64,000 nucleotides of DNA, from NCBI RefSeq assembly GCF_900074915.1, contig NZ_LT222319.1, positions 434,001 through 498,000 on the forward strand. Direction: 5' to 3'. A program made the position numbers and the translations under genes. Under the pieces are notes generated by a model. The model was given only the letters and a program-made list of their open reading frames with translations. It was not told where the DNA came from and ran no database searches. This stretch comes from Pseudomonas cerasi (lineage in GTDB: Bacteria; Pseudomonadota; Gammaproteobacteria; Pseudomonadales; Pseudomonadaceae). Below, in pieces: positions 20,069-29,643 of this stretch (the first letter of the stretch is position 1; the number at the start of each line of letters is the position of its first letter).

Positions 20069-20449
20069 ATGCTTCGTAGCTTTTTGATGCTGGCCGCTTT
20101 CTTCGGCTTCACCGGTGTCGCCCTGGGCGCATTTGCTGCCCACGGTCTCAAGGAACGCCTGAGTGCCGAGTATCTGGCGGTGTTCCACACCGGTGTGCTT
20201 TATCAGCTGATTCACGCGCTGGCCCTGCTCGGCGTGGCGATCCTGGCAACGCACATCCCCGGGCGCCTGATCACCTGGGCCGGATTCTCCTTCGCGGTCG
20301 GTATCCTGCTGTTTTCCGGCAGCCTCTACGCGCTGACCCTGACCGGTTTCAGTAAGCTGGGCATCATCACGCCGTTCGGTGGGCTGGCATTTCTGTTCGG
20401 CTGGTCGATGCTCGGTCTGGCGGCCTGGAGGCTGGGCTCACCTCCTTGA
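20069..20449 (+). CDS. DUF423-family membrane protein
   Basis: A 126-residue protein with four predicted membrane helices. Conserved DUF423 features include GALGAFAAHGLK-like (here GVALGAFAAHGLKERL), VFHTGVLYQLIHALALL and GSLYAL. Function is unknown across the family (E. coli YgdD). A TGGAG ribosome site precedes the ATG. It is divergent from mtgA and upstream of thiS. Confidence 0.88.
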   Translation: MLRSFLMLAAFFGFTGVALGAFAAHGLKERLSAEYLAVFHTGVLYQLIHALALLGVAILATHIPGRLITWAGFSFAVGILLFSGSLYALTLTGFSKLGIITPFGGLAFLFGWSMLGLAAWRLGSPP

Positions 20450-20563
20450 GCGCCTGCTCCCCGGAAAGCAGACCGCGCTTGAGACGAATGGCGTGGCTTT
20501 GCCTTGGTCATACCGGCTGATCGGGCTAGAATGCTGGCCCCCTAAAATGATGGCTGCTCTCGC

Positions 20564-20764
20564 ATGCACATTCAGTTGAACGGCGAACCCTTTGAATTGC
20601 CCGATGGCGAAACCGTCGCGGCATTGCTGACCCGTCTGGACCTTGCAGGGCGCCGGGTCGCGGTGGAACTGAACCTGGATATCGTGCCGCGCAGTCAACA
20701 TGCGGCGACCGTCCTGAGTGAAGGCGATCAGGTCGAAGTGGTTCATGCCATTGGCGGTGGCTAG
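20564..20764 (+). CDS. thiS: Sulfur carrier protein ThiS
   Basis: A 66-residue ubiquitin-fold protein ending in Gly-Gly-Gly, the tail that becomes a thiocarboxylate and donates sulfur to the thiazole ring of thiamine. The N-terminus MHIQLNGEPFELPDGETVAAL is typical. It is followed 51 bases later by thiG, its partner. No thiamine-pyrophosphate riboswitch is visible upstream. Confidence 0.93.
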   Translation: MHIQLNGEPFELPDGETVAALLTRLDLAGRRVAVELNLDIVPRSQHAATVLSEGDQVEVVHAIGGG

Positions 20765-20815
20765 TTCGCAATCCGCACTGCGCCCAACCCAATCTGCACG
20801 TTATGAGGATTTCCG

Positions 20816-21610
20816 ATGAGCAATGTTCGCAGCGACAAGCCCTTCGTCCTGGCCGGTCGGACTTTCGAGTCGCGCCTGCTGGTAGGCACCGGCAAGTACA
20901 TCGATATGGAACAGACCCGTCTGGCCATCGAAGCCTCGGGCGCCGAGATCGTCACCGTTGCCGTGCGCCGTACCAACCTGGGCCAGAACCCCGGCGAGCC
21001 GAACCTGCTGGACGTGCTGCCGCCTGATCGCTACACCATATTGCCGAACACCGCTGGCTGCTTCGATGCGACCGAGGCCGTGCGCACCTGCCGCCTGTCC
21101 CGCGAACTGCTCGACGGCCGCAATCTGGTCAAGCTCGAAGTGCTGGCCGACCAGAAAACCCTGTTCCCGAATGTGATCGAAACCCTCAAGGCCGCCGAGA
21201 TCCTGGTCAAGGACGGTTTCGACGTGATGGTCTACACCAGTGATGACCCGATCATCGCCCGTCAGCTGGCCGAAATCGGCTGTATCGCGATCATGCCGCT
21301 GGCCGGCCTGATCGGCAGCGGTCTGGGTATCTGCAACCCGTACAACCTGCAGATCATTCTTGAAGAAACCAAAGTGCCGGTGCTGGTCGATGCCGGTGTC
21401 GGTACTGCCTCCGATGCCACCATCGCGATGGAACTGGGCTGTGAAGCCGTATTGATGAACTCGGCCATCGCCCATGCCCAGCAGCCGGTGATGATGGCCG
21501 AAGCCATGAAGCACGCCGTAATTGCCGGTCGTCTGGCCTACCTGGCCGGGCGCATGCCACGAAAACTCTATGCCAGCGCGTCTTCGCCGCTGGATGGCCT
21601 GATCAAGTAA
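20816..21610 (+). CDS. thiG: Thiazole synthase ThiG
   Basis: A 264-residue TIM-barrel enzyme that condenses deoxyxylulose phosphate, dehydroglycine and the ThiS thiocarboxylate to the thiazole phosphate of thiamine. The Schiff-base lysine region is [16 protein letters not shown], and phosphate-binding loops [11 protein letters not shown] and [14 protein letters not shown] are intact. A GAGGA ribosome site precedes the ATG. It sits between thiS and trmB on one strand, as in other pseudomonads. Confidence 0.95.
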   Translation: MSNVRSDKPFVLAGRTFESRLLVGTGKYIDMEQTRLAIEASGAEIVTVAVRRTNLGQNPGEPNLLDVLPPDRYTILPNTAGCFDATEAVRTCRLSRELLDGRNLVKLEVLADQKTLFPNVIETLKAAEILVKDGFDVMVYTSDDPIIARQLAEIGCIAIMPLAGLIGSGLGICNPYNLQIILEETKVPVLVDAGVGTASDATIAMELGCEAVLMNSAIAHAQQPVMMAEAMKHAVIAGRLAYLAGRMPRKLYASASSPLDGLIK

Positions 21611-21620
21611 GAGCCCGTTG

Positions 21621-22355
21621 ATGACTGATTCGCACGTTCCGCACCCAGAGTCGCCTGCTGTCGAAGAAGGCGAAGAGCGCCCGCACCGCCGCATCAAGAG
21701 TTTTGTGATGCGTGCCGGCCGCATGACCGAAGGTCAGCAGCGCGGCCTCGATCAAGGCCTCCCGCTCTATGGCCTGTCGCTGACCGACACGCCTGTTGAT
21801 TTCGATCAGGTATTCGGTCGCTCTGCGCCGCGTACGCTGGAAATCGGCTTCGGCATGGGCCATTCGCTGCTGGAAATGGCCGCTGCGGCTCCCGAGCACG
21901 ACTTCATCGGTGTCGAGGTGCACTCTCCAGGCGTAGGCGCATTGCTCAACGGCGTACTCACCCAGGGGCTGACCAATGTGCGCGTCTACGATTGCGACGC
22001 CATTGAAGTGCTGAACCGCTGCGTTGCGGACAACAGCCTGGATCGACTGATGCTGTTCTTCCCGGACCCGTGGCACAAGAGTCGTCACCACAAGCGCCGT
22101 ATCGTGCAGCCTGAATTCGCCGCACTGGTGCGCAGCAAGCTGAAGGCAGGCGGCGTGTTCCACATGGCCACTGATTGGGGCCCGTACGCGGAATACATGC
22201 TGGAAGTGATGAGCGTGGCGCCCGGTTATCGCAACCAGGCCGAAGACAACCAGTACGTTCCGCGCCCTGCGGAACGGCCGATCACCAAGTTCGAGCGCCG
22301 TGGCGAGAAGCTCGGACATGGCGTCTGGGATCTGAAGTTCGAGAAAGTCGACTGA
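21621..22355 (+). CDS. trmB: tRNA (guanine-46-N7)-methyltransferase
   Basis: A 244-residue SAM methyltransferase that makes m7G46 in tRNA. The SAM motif is [15 protein letters not shown], and [16 protein letters not shown] carries the conserved PDPWxKxRHxKRR signature. The start is the ATG at 21621, ten bases after thiG, so the two are likely cotranscribed. The C-terminus ends in the usual [17 protein letters not shown] region. Confidence 0.94.
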   Translation: MTDSHVPHPESPAVEEGEERPHRRIKSFVMRAGRMTEGQQRGLDQGLPLYGLSLTDTPVDFDQVFGRSAPRTLEIGFGMGHSLLEMAAAAPEHDFIGVEVHSPGVGALLNGVLTQGLTNVRVYDCDAIEVLNRCVADNSLDRLMLFFPDPWHKSRHHKRRIVQPEFAALVRSKLKAGGVFHMATDWGPYAEYMLEVMSVAPGYRNQAEDNQYVPRPAERPITKFERRGEKLGHGVWDLKFEKVD

Positions 22356-22396
22356 CCGGCTTTGCGGGTTGCTGACAACCCGCAATGTCGTGTCGC

Positions 22397-23455
22397 TTAC
22401 TGAATCTCGTCCGGCTTGACGATCACCCAGTTCTTGTCCGCCGTGACCGGCAGCTTCTCCTTGGCCTGAGCTTCGGCATTGTCCTTGATCATGCCGTTCA
22501 GCTGGGTCATGTACTTGTCCTTGCGGTTGATCCACAAGTGCACGCCGCCCTTGCTCACGTCGACGCTGTGAAACAGCATGTAGCCGTCGCTTGTCGGGGT
22601 ATCGCCGCCGACCAGGACCGGTTTTTTCCACTGGTCGATGTAGGTCAGAATGGCCGCCTGCTTGCCCGCCATCCAGGTTGCCGGTGTCCACAGGTATGGC
22701 GTCAGCTCCAGACCCATGTTGCTTTTCGGATCGTATTTACCCGCTGTGATCTGCTTGCGTGCCGTGGTTAGCTCGCCTGTTTTGCGGTCCTTGAGCAGCG
22801 TGCTCACGCCGATCACACTCTGCGGTTTGACGTTGTAGCCGTACTTCGGGTCGGCAGCGACCATACGCACCAGCTCTTCGGACGCGGCGGTCATCACATA
22901 CACCTCGATGCCGTTTTCCATCAGCTTGTTGTACAGCTCGGTCTGCCCGGTGAATACCCGCGGCGGCTCGACATTGAGCTGCTTGACGGTATCGCCTTCG
23001 TAGTAGGTCGCAGGGATCGGTTTTTTCAGGGCCATCAGCTCATCGACATAGCCTTTGAGCTCCTGAAGCGTAAAGCCGGAAAACACCTGCGCGACCCACG
23101 GGTAGCAGACCATGTCGTCTATTTCGCAAAGACGATAGTAGTAGCTGAACAGGCTTTCCTTGTGCTCGGCGGTGTCTTTGAAGGGGATCAGCTTGAGCGA
23201 GGGGTCGAGTTTTTCGCGGGTGATCAGGCCTTTGTTTTCCATGTACGGCAGCAGCGACTCTTCGAGGTCGAAGCGGTAGCTGGTGTTGTCCATGTCGAAG
23301 ACGGCGTAATTGCCCTTGTTGGCATTCGCCGCAATCATCGCGTCGAGCGCCTTGGCGGCAGGCTCGGGCCAATGCTTCAATTCGGTGGCCGCGATAGCCT
23401 GGCTGGCAAGCCCGAAGCAGACGGCAGCAGCCAACAGTTTTGGCACGAGTTTCAT
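22397..23455 (-). CDS. pchP: Periplasmic phosphorylcholine phosphatase PchP
   Basis: A 352-residue HAD-superfamily phosphatase. A signal peptide (cleavage near residue 22-23) puts it in the periplasm. The HAD motifs are DMDNT (54-58, or 31-35 of the mature protein), TAASEE where P. aeruginosa PchP has SAA, and GDTPTSD. It hydrolyses phosphorylcholine to choline and phosphate, feeding the Bet and Cbc genes encoded later in the window. An AAGGGGA ribosome site precedes the start. In P. aeruginosa the gene is under GbdR control; a GACGCC hexamer lies upstream at 23549. Confidence 0.85.
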   Translation of the reverse strand: MKLVPKLLAAAVCFGLASQAIAATELKHWPEPAAKALDAMIAANANKGNYAVFDMDNTSYRFDLEESLLPYMENKGLITREKLDPSLKLIPFKDTAEHKESLFSYYYRLCEIDDMVCYPWVAQVFSGFTLQELKGYVDELMALKKPIPATYYEGDTVKQLNVEPPRVFTGQTELYNKLMENGIEVYVMTAASEELVRMVAADPKYGYNVKPQSVIGVSTLLKDRKTGELTTARKQITAGKYDPKSNMGLELTPYLWTPATWMAGKQAAILTYIDQWKKPVLVGGDTPTSDGYMLFHSVDVSKGGVHLWINRKDKYMTQLNGMIKDNAEAQAKEKLPVTADKNWVIVKPDEIQ

Positions 23456-23645
23456 AGGCGATTTCCCCTTGTCGAAAAAACGAAGGGGCAGACCGTAACA
23501 AATTATTGTGAAGGCAAAAGTACGTCAGCGACCCGAAAAAGGCCAAATGACGCCGTTTGCCCCTTTATTTGCGACAGTGAAACCAAAAACGACACTTTTA
23601 TTGCAGTTTTTCGTCAGTGGCCGCCATTGTGCCGAAAATTGCTGA

Positions 23646-24158
23646 TCAGACGCGTTCCCACACTTCGAAGTTGTAGGCAGGCTTGTCATCGACGGCGGCG
23701 TTTTCGATGTTGGATACCAGCTCCCACTGCGCCGTATCGAATTCAGGAAACCACGCGTCGCCATCAGGGCTCAGTGCCACGCGAGTCAGGTACAGGCGAT
23801 CCGCCTCGGGAAGGCCCTGGGCATAAAGCTGAGCGCCGCCGATCAGCATCACCTCCTCGACACCCTGTTCCTGCGCCCACTGCTCGGCGCGCACGACGGC
23901 GGCGTCCAGCGAAGCGAAGACTTCCGCGCCTTCAAGCTGCAGATCAGTCTGGCGGCTGACCACCAGGTTGAGGCGGCCAGGCAGCGGGCGACCCAACGAA
24001 TCCCAGGTCTTGCGACCCATGATGATCGGCTTGCCGAGCGTCGTTGCCTTGAAGTATTTGAAATCCCCCGGCAAATGCCAGGGCATGGAATTGTCGACGC
24101 CAATCACTCGGTTTTCACCAAGGGCGGCAATCAGGCTGAGGGGGAGATGAGTTTTCAT
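23646..24158 (-). CDS. folA: Dihydrofolate reductase
   Basis: A 170-residue enzyme that reduces dihydrofolate to tetrahydrofolate with NADPH and is the target of trimethoprim. Conserved elements are SLIAALGENRVIGVDNSMPWHLPGD (the Met20 loop and catalytic acidic residue), MGRKTWDSLGRPLPGR and MLIGGAQLYAQ. It stands alone, 190 bases from pchP on the same strand. The ribosome site is weak. Confidence 0.96.
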   Translation of the reverse strand: MKTHLPLSLIAALGENRVIGVDNSMPWHLPGDFKYFKATTLGKPIIMGRKTWDSLGRPLPGRLNLVVSRQTDLQLEGAEVFASLDAAVVRAEQWAQEQGVEEVMLIGGAQLYAQGLPEADRLYLTRVALSPDGDAWFPEFDTAQWELVSNIENAAVDDKPAYNFEVWERV

Positions 24159-24267
24159 GCCGCGAGGATATCAGAGGTCGCAGGGCAGGCGAATGAACTG
24201 ACATGCGCCGTGCTCAGTCCCATGACTGCGGTTATGCTCACCGCTGAATTCAATCAAGAGACACTGT

Positions 24268-25647
24268 GTGACTGCACTGACCCCCCTCGATACCCTCTGG
24301 CTGACCGAAGCCGTGCGCCTGCGTGAACAGCAGGCGGGCGTGCTGGATGATCAGGAAGCCAATCGCCGTGCCCGCGCTGCCGGCGGCGACCTGACTGCGC
24401 GCATTACCCACCGCGCCCTCGGCCTGGCGCAGCGCGACGGCATGCTTGGCGCACTGCACCACTGGAAGCAGGGCGCACGGCTGGCGTTGATTGCGCTGGC
24501 GGTGCTCTCGGTGATCAGTGGCGCGGGCCTGGCGTTCGCTGCAATGGGCGACGGGCAGGCAGCGGTCAATGTGTTCTGGGCGCTGGGCAGCCTGCTGGGG
24601 CTGAACCTTGTGCTGTTGCTGACCTGGGCGCTGGGCCTGATCTTCGCCGGGCGCAGTAACACCGGGCTGGGCCGAGTGTGGCTGTGGCTGAGCGAAAAAC
24701 TCGCCCGTGACGCCCAGGCCGCGCAGCTTGCCCCCGCGCTGGTTTTGCTGCTGCAACGCCAGCGCTTGAACCGCTGGGCGCTGGGGCTGGTGGTTCACAG
24801 CCTGTGGCTGCTGGCGTTACTCACTGCGCTGGTGTTGCTGTTGATGCTGATGGCGACCCGACGCTACGGGTTTGTCTGGGAAACCACCATTCTGAGCAGC
24901 GACACGTTCGTCAGCCTTACCCAGACGCTCAGTACGATCCCGGCGTGGCTGGGGTTCAGTGTGCCGGACGAAACCATGATTCGCTCCAGCGGCAATGGCG
25001 CGTTGAGTATCGAGAATGCGCGTCAGGCCTGGGCGGCATGGCTGGTCGGTGTGCTGCTGGTGTACGGCATCGTGCCGCGTCTTTTGCTGGCCGGGTTCTG
25101 CCTGTGGCGCTGGAAGCAGGGCAGGGCAGCGCTGCGCCTTGATCTGGATTTGCCCGAATACCTTGAATTGCGTGAGCGCCTGATGCCCAGCAGCGAGCGC
25201 CTGGGTGTCAACGATGCCGAGCCTGCCGCACTGCATCAGGTGCAGTCCGGCGCAGGGGCGAGCGAAAGCGACGGCGCGTTGCTGGTGGCCATCGAGCTGG
25301 ATGATCAGCAGGTCTGGCCGCCAGCGCTGCCGTCGGGTGTTGCTGATGCAGGTGTTCTCGACAGCCGTGAGTCGCGCCACAAGCTGCTGGAGCAACTGAC
25401 CCAGTATCCGCCTGCGCGCATAGTGATCGCCTGCGACCCGCGCCGCTCGCCGGACCGTGGCAGTCTGGCGTTGATCGCCGAACTGGCACGCTGCGCCGGT
25501 GCAGCGCGCATCTGGCTGCTGCCCGCGCCTGCCAGGCAGAGGCTTGATCCCGAGCGCCTTGGCGACTGGCACGTCGCGCTGGATCAGCTGCAGTTGCCAC
25601 ACGCCGACAGTGCGCCCTTGAACTGGCTGGAGACAGGCCATGACTGA
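24268..25647 (+). CDS. DUF2868 membrane protein
   Basis: A 459-residue protein starting at a GTG. It has four predicted membrane helices in its first 270 residues (around ALIALAVLSVISG, LLGLNLVLLLTWALGLIF, SLWLLALLTALVLLLML and GVLLVYGIVPRLLLAGFCLW) and a soluble C-terminal part. This is the DUF2868 architecture. Its stop overlaps the start of a DUF3482 GTPase gene by eight bases; the two are found together in many proteobacteria and probably act as a complex. Molecular role unknown. Confidence 0.8.
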   Translation: MTALTPLDTLWLTEAVRLREQQAGVLDDQEANRRARAAGGDLTARITHRALGLAQRDGMLGALHHWKQGARLALIALAVLSVISGAGLAFAAMGDGQAAVNVFWALGSLLGLNLVLLLTWALGLIFAGRSNTGLGRVWLWLSEKLARDAQAAQLAPALVLLLQRQRLNRWALGLVVHSLWLLALLTALVLLLMLMATRRYGFVWETTILSSDTFVSLTQTLSTIPAWLGFSVPDETMIRSSGNGALSIENARQAWAAWLVGVLLVYGIVPRLLLAGFCLWRWKQGRAALRLDLDLPEYLELRERLMPSSERLGVNDAEPAALHQVQSGAGASESDGALLVAIELDDQQVWPPALPSGVADAGVLDSRESRHKLLEQLTQYPPARIVIACDPRRSPDRGSLALIAELARCAGAARIWLLPAPARQRLDPERLGDWHVALDQLQLPHADSAPLNWLETGHD

Positions 25648-27028
25648 AGCAGACAGCACTCGTGCGATCAAGCTGGCGGTGGTCGGTCATACCAACGTCG
25701 GCAAGACCTCGCTGCTGCGTACCCTGACCGGTGATGTCAGCTTTGGCGAAGTGTCCCATCGCCCCAGCACGACTCGTCATGTCGAAGGCGCGCGCCTTTC
25801 TGTGGACGGCGAGGCCTTGGTCGAGCTGTACGATACGCCTGGCCTGGAAGACGCTATCGCACTGCTCGATTATCTGGAGCGCCTGGACCGTCCCGGCGAG
25901 CGTCTGGACGGACCGGCGCGACTGGCGCGCTTTCTGGAGGGCAGCGAGGCGCGCCAGCGTTTTGAGCAGGAGGCCAAAGTCATGCGCCAGTTGCTCGGCT
26001 CGGACGCTGGGCTGTATGTGATCGATGCACGCGAACCGGTACTCGCCAAGTACCGTGATGAGCTGGCGGTGCTGGCCAGTTGTGGCAAGCCACTGCTGCC
26101 GGTGCTGAATTTCGTCAGTGCACAGCAACACCGCGAGCCGGAGTGGCGCGAAGCGCTTTCACGCCTGGGGCTGCATGCATTGGTGCGCTTCGACAGCGTC
26201 GCACCGCCGGAAGACGGCGGTCGACGTCTCTATGAAAGCCTGGCGCTTCTGCTGGAAAGCGCGCGGCCGCGGCTCGAGCGTTTGATTGAGGATCAGGAAA
26301 AACAGCGCACGGCCAAACGTCACAGCGCTGCTCGCCTGATCGCCGAACTGCTGATTGATTGTGCTGCATGCCGGCGTAGCGTCGAGACCACTGCCGAGCA
26401 GGAGCAGCAGGCTGTGGAAGCGTTGCGCAAAGCGGTTCGCCAGCGCGAACAGCAATGTGTCGAGGCGCTGCTCAAGCTGTATGCGTTTCGCAAGGATGAT
26501 GTGTCCAGCAGCGATTTGCCGTTGATGGACGGTCGTTGGGGCGATGATCTGTTCAACCCGGAAACCCTGAAGTTGATGGGCGTGCGCGTTGGCGGCGGGG
26601 TGGCGGCTGGCGCTGCGGCCGGGGCAGGGGTCGACCTGATGGTCGGCGGCGTAACGCTTGGCGCGGCGGCTTTGGTCGGCGCGATTGCTGGTGGTGCGTT
26701 ATCCACGGCGCGCAGCTACGGAGGCCGGTTGCTCGGCAAGTTCAAGGGGCGCAGAGAGCTGACCGTCGATGATGCGGTACTGCGCCTGCTCGCCCTGCGT
26801 CAGCGCCACTTGCTGTTGGCGCTGGGTGTCAGGGGCCACGCTGCTCTGCACAGCATCGAACTGACCACACCGCAGGACAAGACCTGGCGCAAAGGCAAAA
26901 TCCCCGAGCCCCTGAACCGCGCCCGCGCCCACCCGCAATGGTCCACACTCAACCCGCACGCCAAACCGAATCAGGCGGAGCGGCAGGAAGCGATTGATCA
27001 ACTGGCGGATGTGGTTTTGCAGGATTGA
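25640..27028 (+). CDS. DUF3482-family GTPase
   Basis: A 462-residue protein. The N-terminal P-loop GTPase domain has GHTNVGKTS (G1, residues 16-24), a threonine-rich switch with RPSTTRHVEG, and YDTPGLEDA (G3). No clear NKxD G4 motif is visible; NFVS stands near its place. A glycine- and alanine-rich hydrophobic segment at residues 314-355 (GGGVAAGAAAGAGVDLMVGG) probably touches the membrane. It overlaps and is coupled to the DUF2868 gene. Function unknown. Confidence 0.8.
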   Translation: MTEADSTRAIKLAVVGHTNVGKTSLLRTLTGDVSFGEVSHRPSTTRHVEGARLSVDGEALVELYDTPGLEDAIALLDYLERLDRPGERLDGPARLARFLEGSEARQRFEQEAKVMRQLLGSDAGLYVIDAREPVLAKYRDELAVLASCGKPLLPVLNFVSAQQHREPEWREALSRLGLHALVRFDSVAPPEDGGRRLYESLALLLESARPRLERLIEDQEKQRTAKRHSAARLIAELLIDCAACRRSVETTAEQEQQAVEALRKAVRQREQQCVEALLKLYAFRKDDVSSSDLPLMDGRWGDDLFNPETLKLMGVRVGGGVAAGAAAGAGVDLMVGGVTLGAAALVGAIAGGALSTARSYGGRLLGKFKGRRELTVDDAVLRLLALRQRHLLLALGVRGHAALHSIELTTPQDKTWRKGKIPEPLNRARAHPQWSTLNPHAKPNQAERQEAIDQLADVVLQD

Positions 27029-27048
27029 CTGTTCCAGCGCTGAAGACC

Positions 27049-27155
27049 GGACGCGGAGCGTCGCACGATAGTTGAGGATGAAGCTGAGCACGATAGTTGA
27101 GATATCGTTCCTCACGCTCCAGCGTGGGAATGCAGTGGGTGACGCTCCGCGTCAC
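27049..27155. repeat. REP-type palindrome cluster
   Basis: Between the GTPase gene and betI lie GGACGCGGAGCGTCGC, a doubled CACGATAGTTGAG, CACGCTCCAGCGTG and GTGACGCTCCGCGTCAC. All are members of the dispersed palindrome family. Confidence 0.8.
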
Positions 27156-27242
27156 AAATCTGCGCCTTGACGCATCCTCCAGAACCCCCGCATTCAGGCG
27201 CTTTTCAGCTTGCCGTTTACCGGCGAAAACCCGCCAATTATT

Positions 27243-27266
27243 TTTATTGATTGATCGTTCAATAAA
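27243..27266. promoter_or_regulatory. Palindromic BetI operator
   Basis: TTTATTGA (27243-27250) and TCAATAAA (27259-27266) are perfect inverted arms around an 8-base centre that itself contains TTGA/TCAA half-sites. It lies about 70 bases before betI. BetI is a TetR-type repressor relieved by choline, and its E. coli operator is also an AT-rich TTGA..TCAA palindrome. Assignment rests on similarity and position. Confidence 0.72.
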
Positions 27267-27333
27267 AAATCTTTAGACTGGTCTCACCGTTTTGGTACAA
27301 CGATCACTGCAGACACCCGGGAGAATCGCGCCA

Positions 27334-27927
27334 ATGCCCAAGGTCGGAATGCAACCCATCCGCCGCCAACAGTTGATCCAGGCCACGCTGACTGCGGTCG
27401 ATCAGGTCGGTATGGGCGATGCCAGCATTGCGCTGATTGCGCGACTGGCAGGCGTTTCCAACGGCATCATCAGTCACTATTTTCAGGACAAGAACGGCCT
27501 GATAGCCGCCACGATGCGGCATCTGATGAACGCCTTGATCCAGAACGTCCGCGAACGCCGTCAGGCGCTGACCGAGGACAGCCCCAGGGCTCACCTGCAA
27601 GTGATCATCGAAGGCAACTTCGACGCCAGTCAGGTCAGCGGCCCGGCCATGAAAACCTGGCTGGCCTTCTGGGCGACCAGCATGCATCACCCTTCGCTGC
27701 ACCGATTGCAGCGTATCAACGACCACCGTTTGTATTCGAACCTGTGCTGTCAGTTCCGCCGCACCTTGCCACTGGAACAGGCACGCAGCGCCGCCCGCGG
27801 GCTGGCAGCCCTGATAGACGGGTTGTGGCTGAGAGGCGCGCTGTCAGGCGATGCATTCGACACCGAGCAAGCGCAACGGATCGCTTACGAGTACATGGAT
27901 TTCCAATTGGCGAAATCGGCGAGCTGA
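27334..27927 (+). CDS. betI: Choline-responsive repressor BetI
   Basis: A 197-residue TetR-family repressor of the bet genes. The N-terminal [18 protein letters not shown] and HTH region [15 protein letters not shown] are characteristic of BetI, as is the helical C-terminal domain with [14 protein letters not shown]. The start at 27334 follows a GGGAG site and matches family length. It heads betI-betB-betA, with a palindromic operator upstream. Confidence 0.95.
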   Translation: MPKVGMQPIRRQQLIQATLTAVDQVGMGDASIALIARLAGVSNGIISHYFQDKNGLIAATMRHLMNALIQNVRERRQALTEDSPRAHLQVIIEGNFDASQVSGPAMKTWLAFWATSMHHPSLHRLQRINDHRLYSNLCCQFRRTLPLEQARSAARGLAALIDGLWLRGALSGDAFDTEQAQRIAYEYMDFQLAKSAS

Positions 27928-28030
27928 GGCTTTCGAAGCCCCTTACCGAACGACTGTAAAAGCCTGTTGCCGAACGAACCCGGCACACTGAAATCAGTCA
28001 TCGCCCCCCCACTGAATTTGCGAGGACTTT

Positions 28031-29503
28031 ATGGCCCGTTTTGAACTGCAGAAACTTTACATCGATGGCGGTTATGTCGATGCCAGCAACCCTGAAACCT
28101 TCGACGCCATCAATCCGGCGAACGGCGAAGTCCTGGCGCAGATCCAGCGCGCCGGCAAGGACGATGTCGAGCGCGCCGTCGTCGCCGCCGAAAAGGGCCA
28201 GAAAATCTGGGCCGCCATGACCGCCGTCGAGCGTTCGCGCATCCTGCGCCGTGCCGTCGACATCCTGCGTGAGCGCAACGATGAACTGGCCGCTCTGGAA
28301 ACGCTGGACACCGGCAAGGCCATCTCCGAAACCCGCTACGTGGACATCGTGACCGGTGCCGACGTGCTGGAATACTACGCCGGTCTTGTACCCGCCATCG
28401 AAGGTGAGCAGATTCCGCTGCGCGACTCTTCATTCGTGTACACCCGCCGCGAGCCGCTGGGTGTGGTGGCCGGTATCGGCGCCTGGAACTACCCGATCCA
28501 GATCGCACTGTGGAAATCCGCCCCGGCGCTGGCCGCGGGTAACGCGATGATCTTCAAGCCGAGTGAAGTCACTTCGCTGACCACCCTGAAGCTGGCAGAA
28601 ATCTACACCGAAGCGGGCGTACCGAACGGCGTATTCAACGTGCTGACCGGCAGCGGCCGTGAAGTCGGTACCTGGATCACCGAGCACCCGCGCATCGAGA
28701 AAGTCTCCTTCACCGGCGGCACCGACACTGGCAAGAAAGTCATGGCCAGCGCCTCGAGCTCGTCGCTCAAGGAAGTGACCATGGAGCTGGGCGGCAAATC
28801 ACCGCTGATCGTATTCGACGACGCCGATCTGGACCGTGCGGCCGATATCGCGATGATGGCTAACTTTTACAGTTCCGGTCAGGTCTGCACCAACGGCACC
28901 CGCGTGTTCGTGCCGAACGCTCTGAAAGCCGAGTTCGAAGCGAAAATCCTCGAGCGTGTGAAGCGCATCCGCGCCGGCAACCCGGAAGACGAAACTATCA
29001 ATTTCGGCCCGCTGGTCAGCTTCGAGCACATGGAAAGCGTGCTGGGTTATATCGCCAAGGGCAAAGAGCAGGGCGCACGTCTGTTGTGCGGCGGCGATCG
29101 CCTGACCGGCGGAGTGTTCGACAAGGGCGCGTTCGTTGCGCCGACCGTGTTCACCGACTGCACCGACGAGATGACCATCGTGCGTGAAGAAATCTTCGGC
29201 CCGGTGATGAGCATCCTCGGTTACGACACCGAAGACGAAGTGGTGCGCCGCGCCAACGACACCGACTTCGGTCTGGCTGCAGGCATCGTGACCCGCGACC
29301 TGAACCGCGCCCACCGCGTGATTCATCTGCTGGAAGCCGGTATCTGCTGGATCAACGCCTGGGGCGAGTCGGCGGCACAAATGCCGGTCGGCGGCTACAA
29401 GCAGTCGGGCGTCGGTCGTGAGAACGGCATCAGCTCGCTGGCCCAATACACGCGCATCAAGTCGGTACAAATCGAACTGGGCGATTACGCCTCGGTTTTC
29501 TAA
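28031..29503 (+). CDS. betB: Betaine aldehyde dehydrogenase
   Basis: A 490-residue NAD(P)-dependent aldehyde dehydrogenase that oxidises betaine aldehyde to glycine betaine, an osmoprotectant and carbon source. The catalytic glutamate is in [18 protein letters not shown] and the catalytic cysteine in [13 protein letters not shown]. Length and N-terminus fit BetB. It lies 103 bases after betI and 140 before betA. Confidence 0.95.
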   Translation: MARFELQKLYIDGGYVDASNPETFDAINPANGEVLAQIQRAGKDDVERAVVAAEKGQKIWAAMTAVERSRILRRAVDILRERNDELAALETLDTGKAISETRYVDIVTGADVLEYYAGLVPAIEGEQIPLRDSSFVYTRREPLGVVAGIGAWNYPIQIALWKSAPALAAGNAMIFKPSEVTSLTTLKLAEIYTEAGVPNGVFNVLTGSGREVGTWITEHPRIEKVSFTGGTDTGKKVMASASSSSLKEVTMELGGKSPLIVFDDADLDRAADIAMMANFYSSGQVCTNGTRVFVPNALKAEFEAKILERVKRIRAGNPEDETINFGPLVSFEHMESVLGYIAKGKEQGARLLCGGDRLTGGVFDKGAFVAPTVFTDCTDEMTIVREEIFGPVMSILGYDTEDEVVRRANDTDFGLAAGIVTRDLNRAHRVIHLLEAGICWINAWGESAAQMPVGGYKQSGVGRENGISSLAQYTRIKSVQIELGDYASVF

Positions 29504-29643
29504 ACACGGTTTCAGTGGCACGCGGCAGGCCTCAAGCAGACGCACTCAAAAGCTGCCTGCCGCACCCCATTTTCACGAGTATCGCCTCGCTGCTTCTGCT
29601 TGCGGCCAAGGCTTGAAACTCGCAGCTCTATGAGGGAGCCTCT

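Noticed and set aside
20450..20563. A thiamine pyrophosphate riboswitch before thiS
   Set aside because: The gap is short and I could not find the conserved CUGAGA and thi-box segments.
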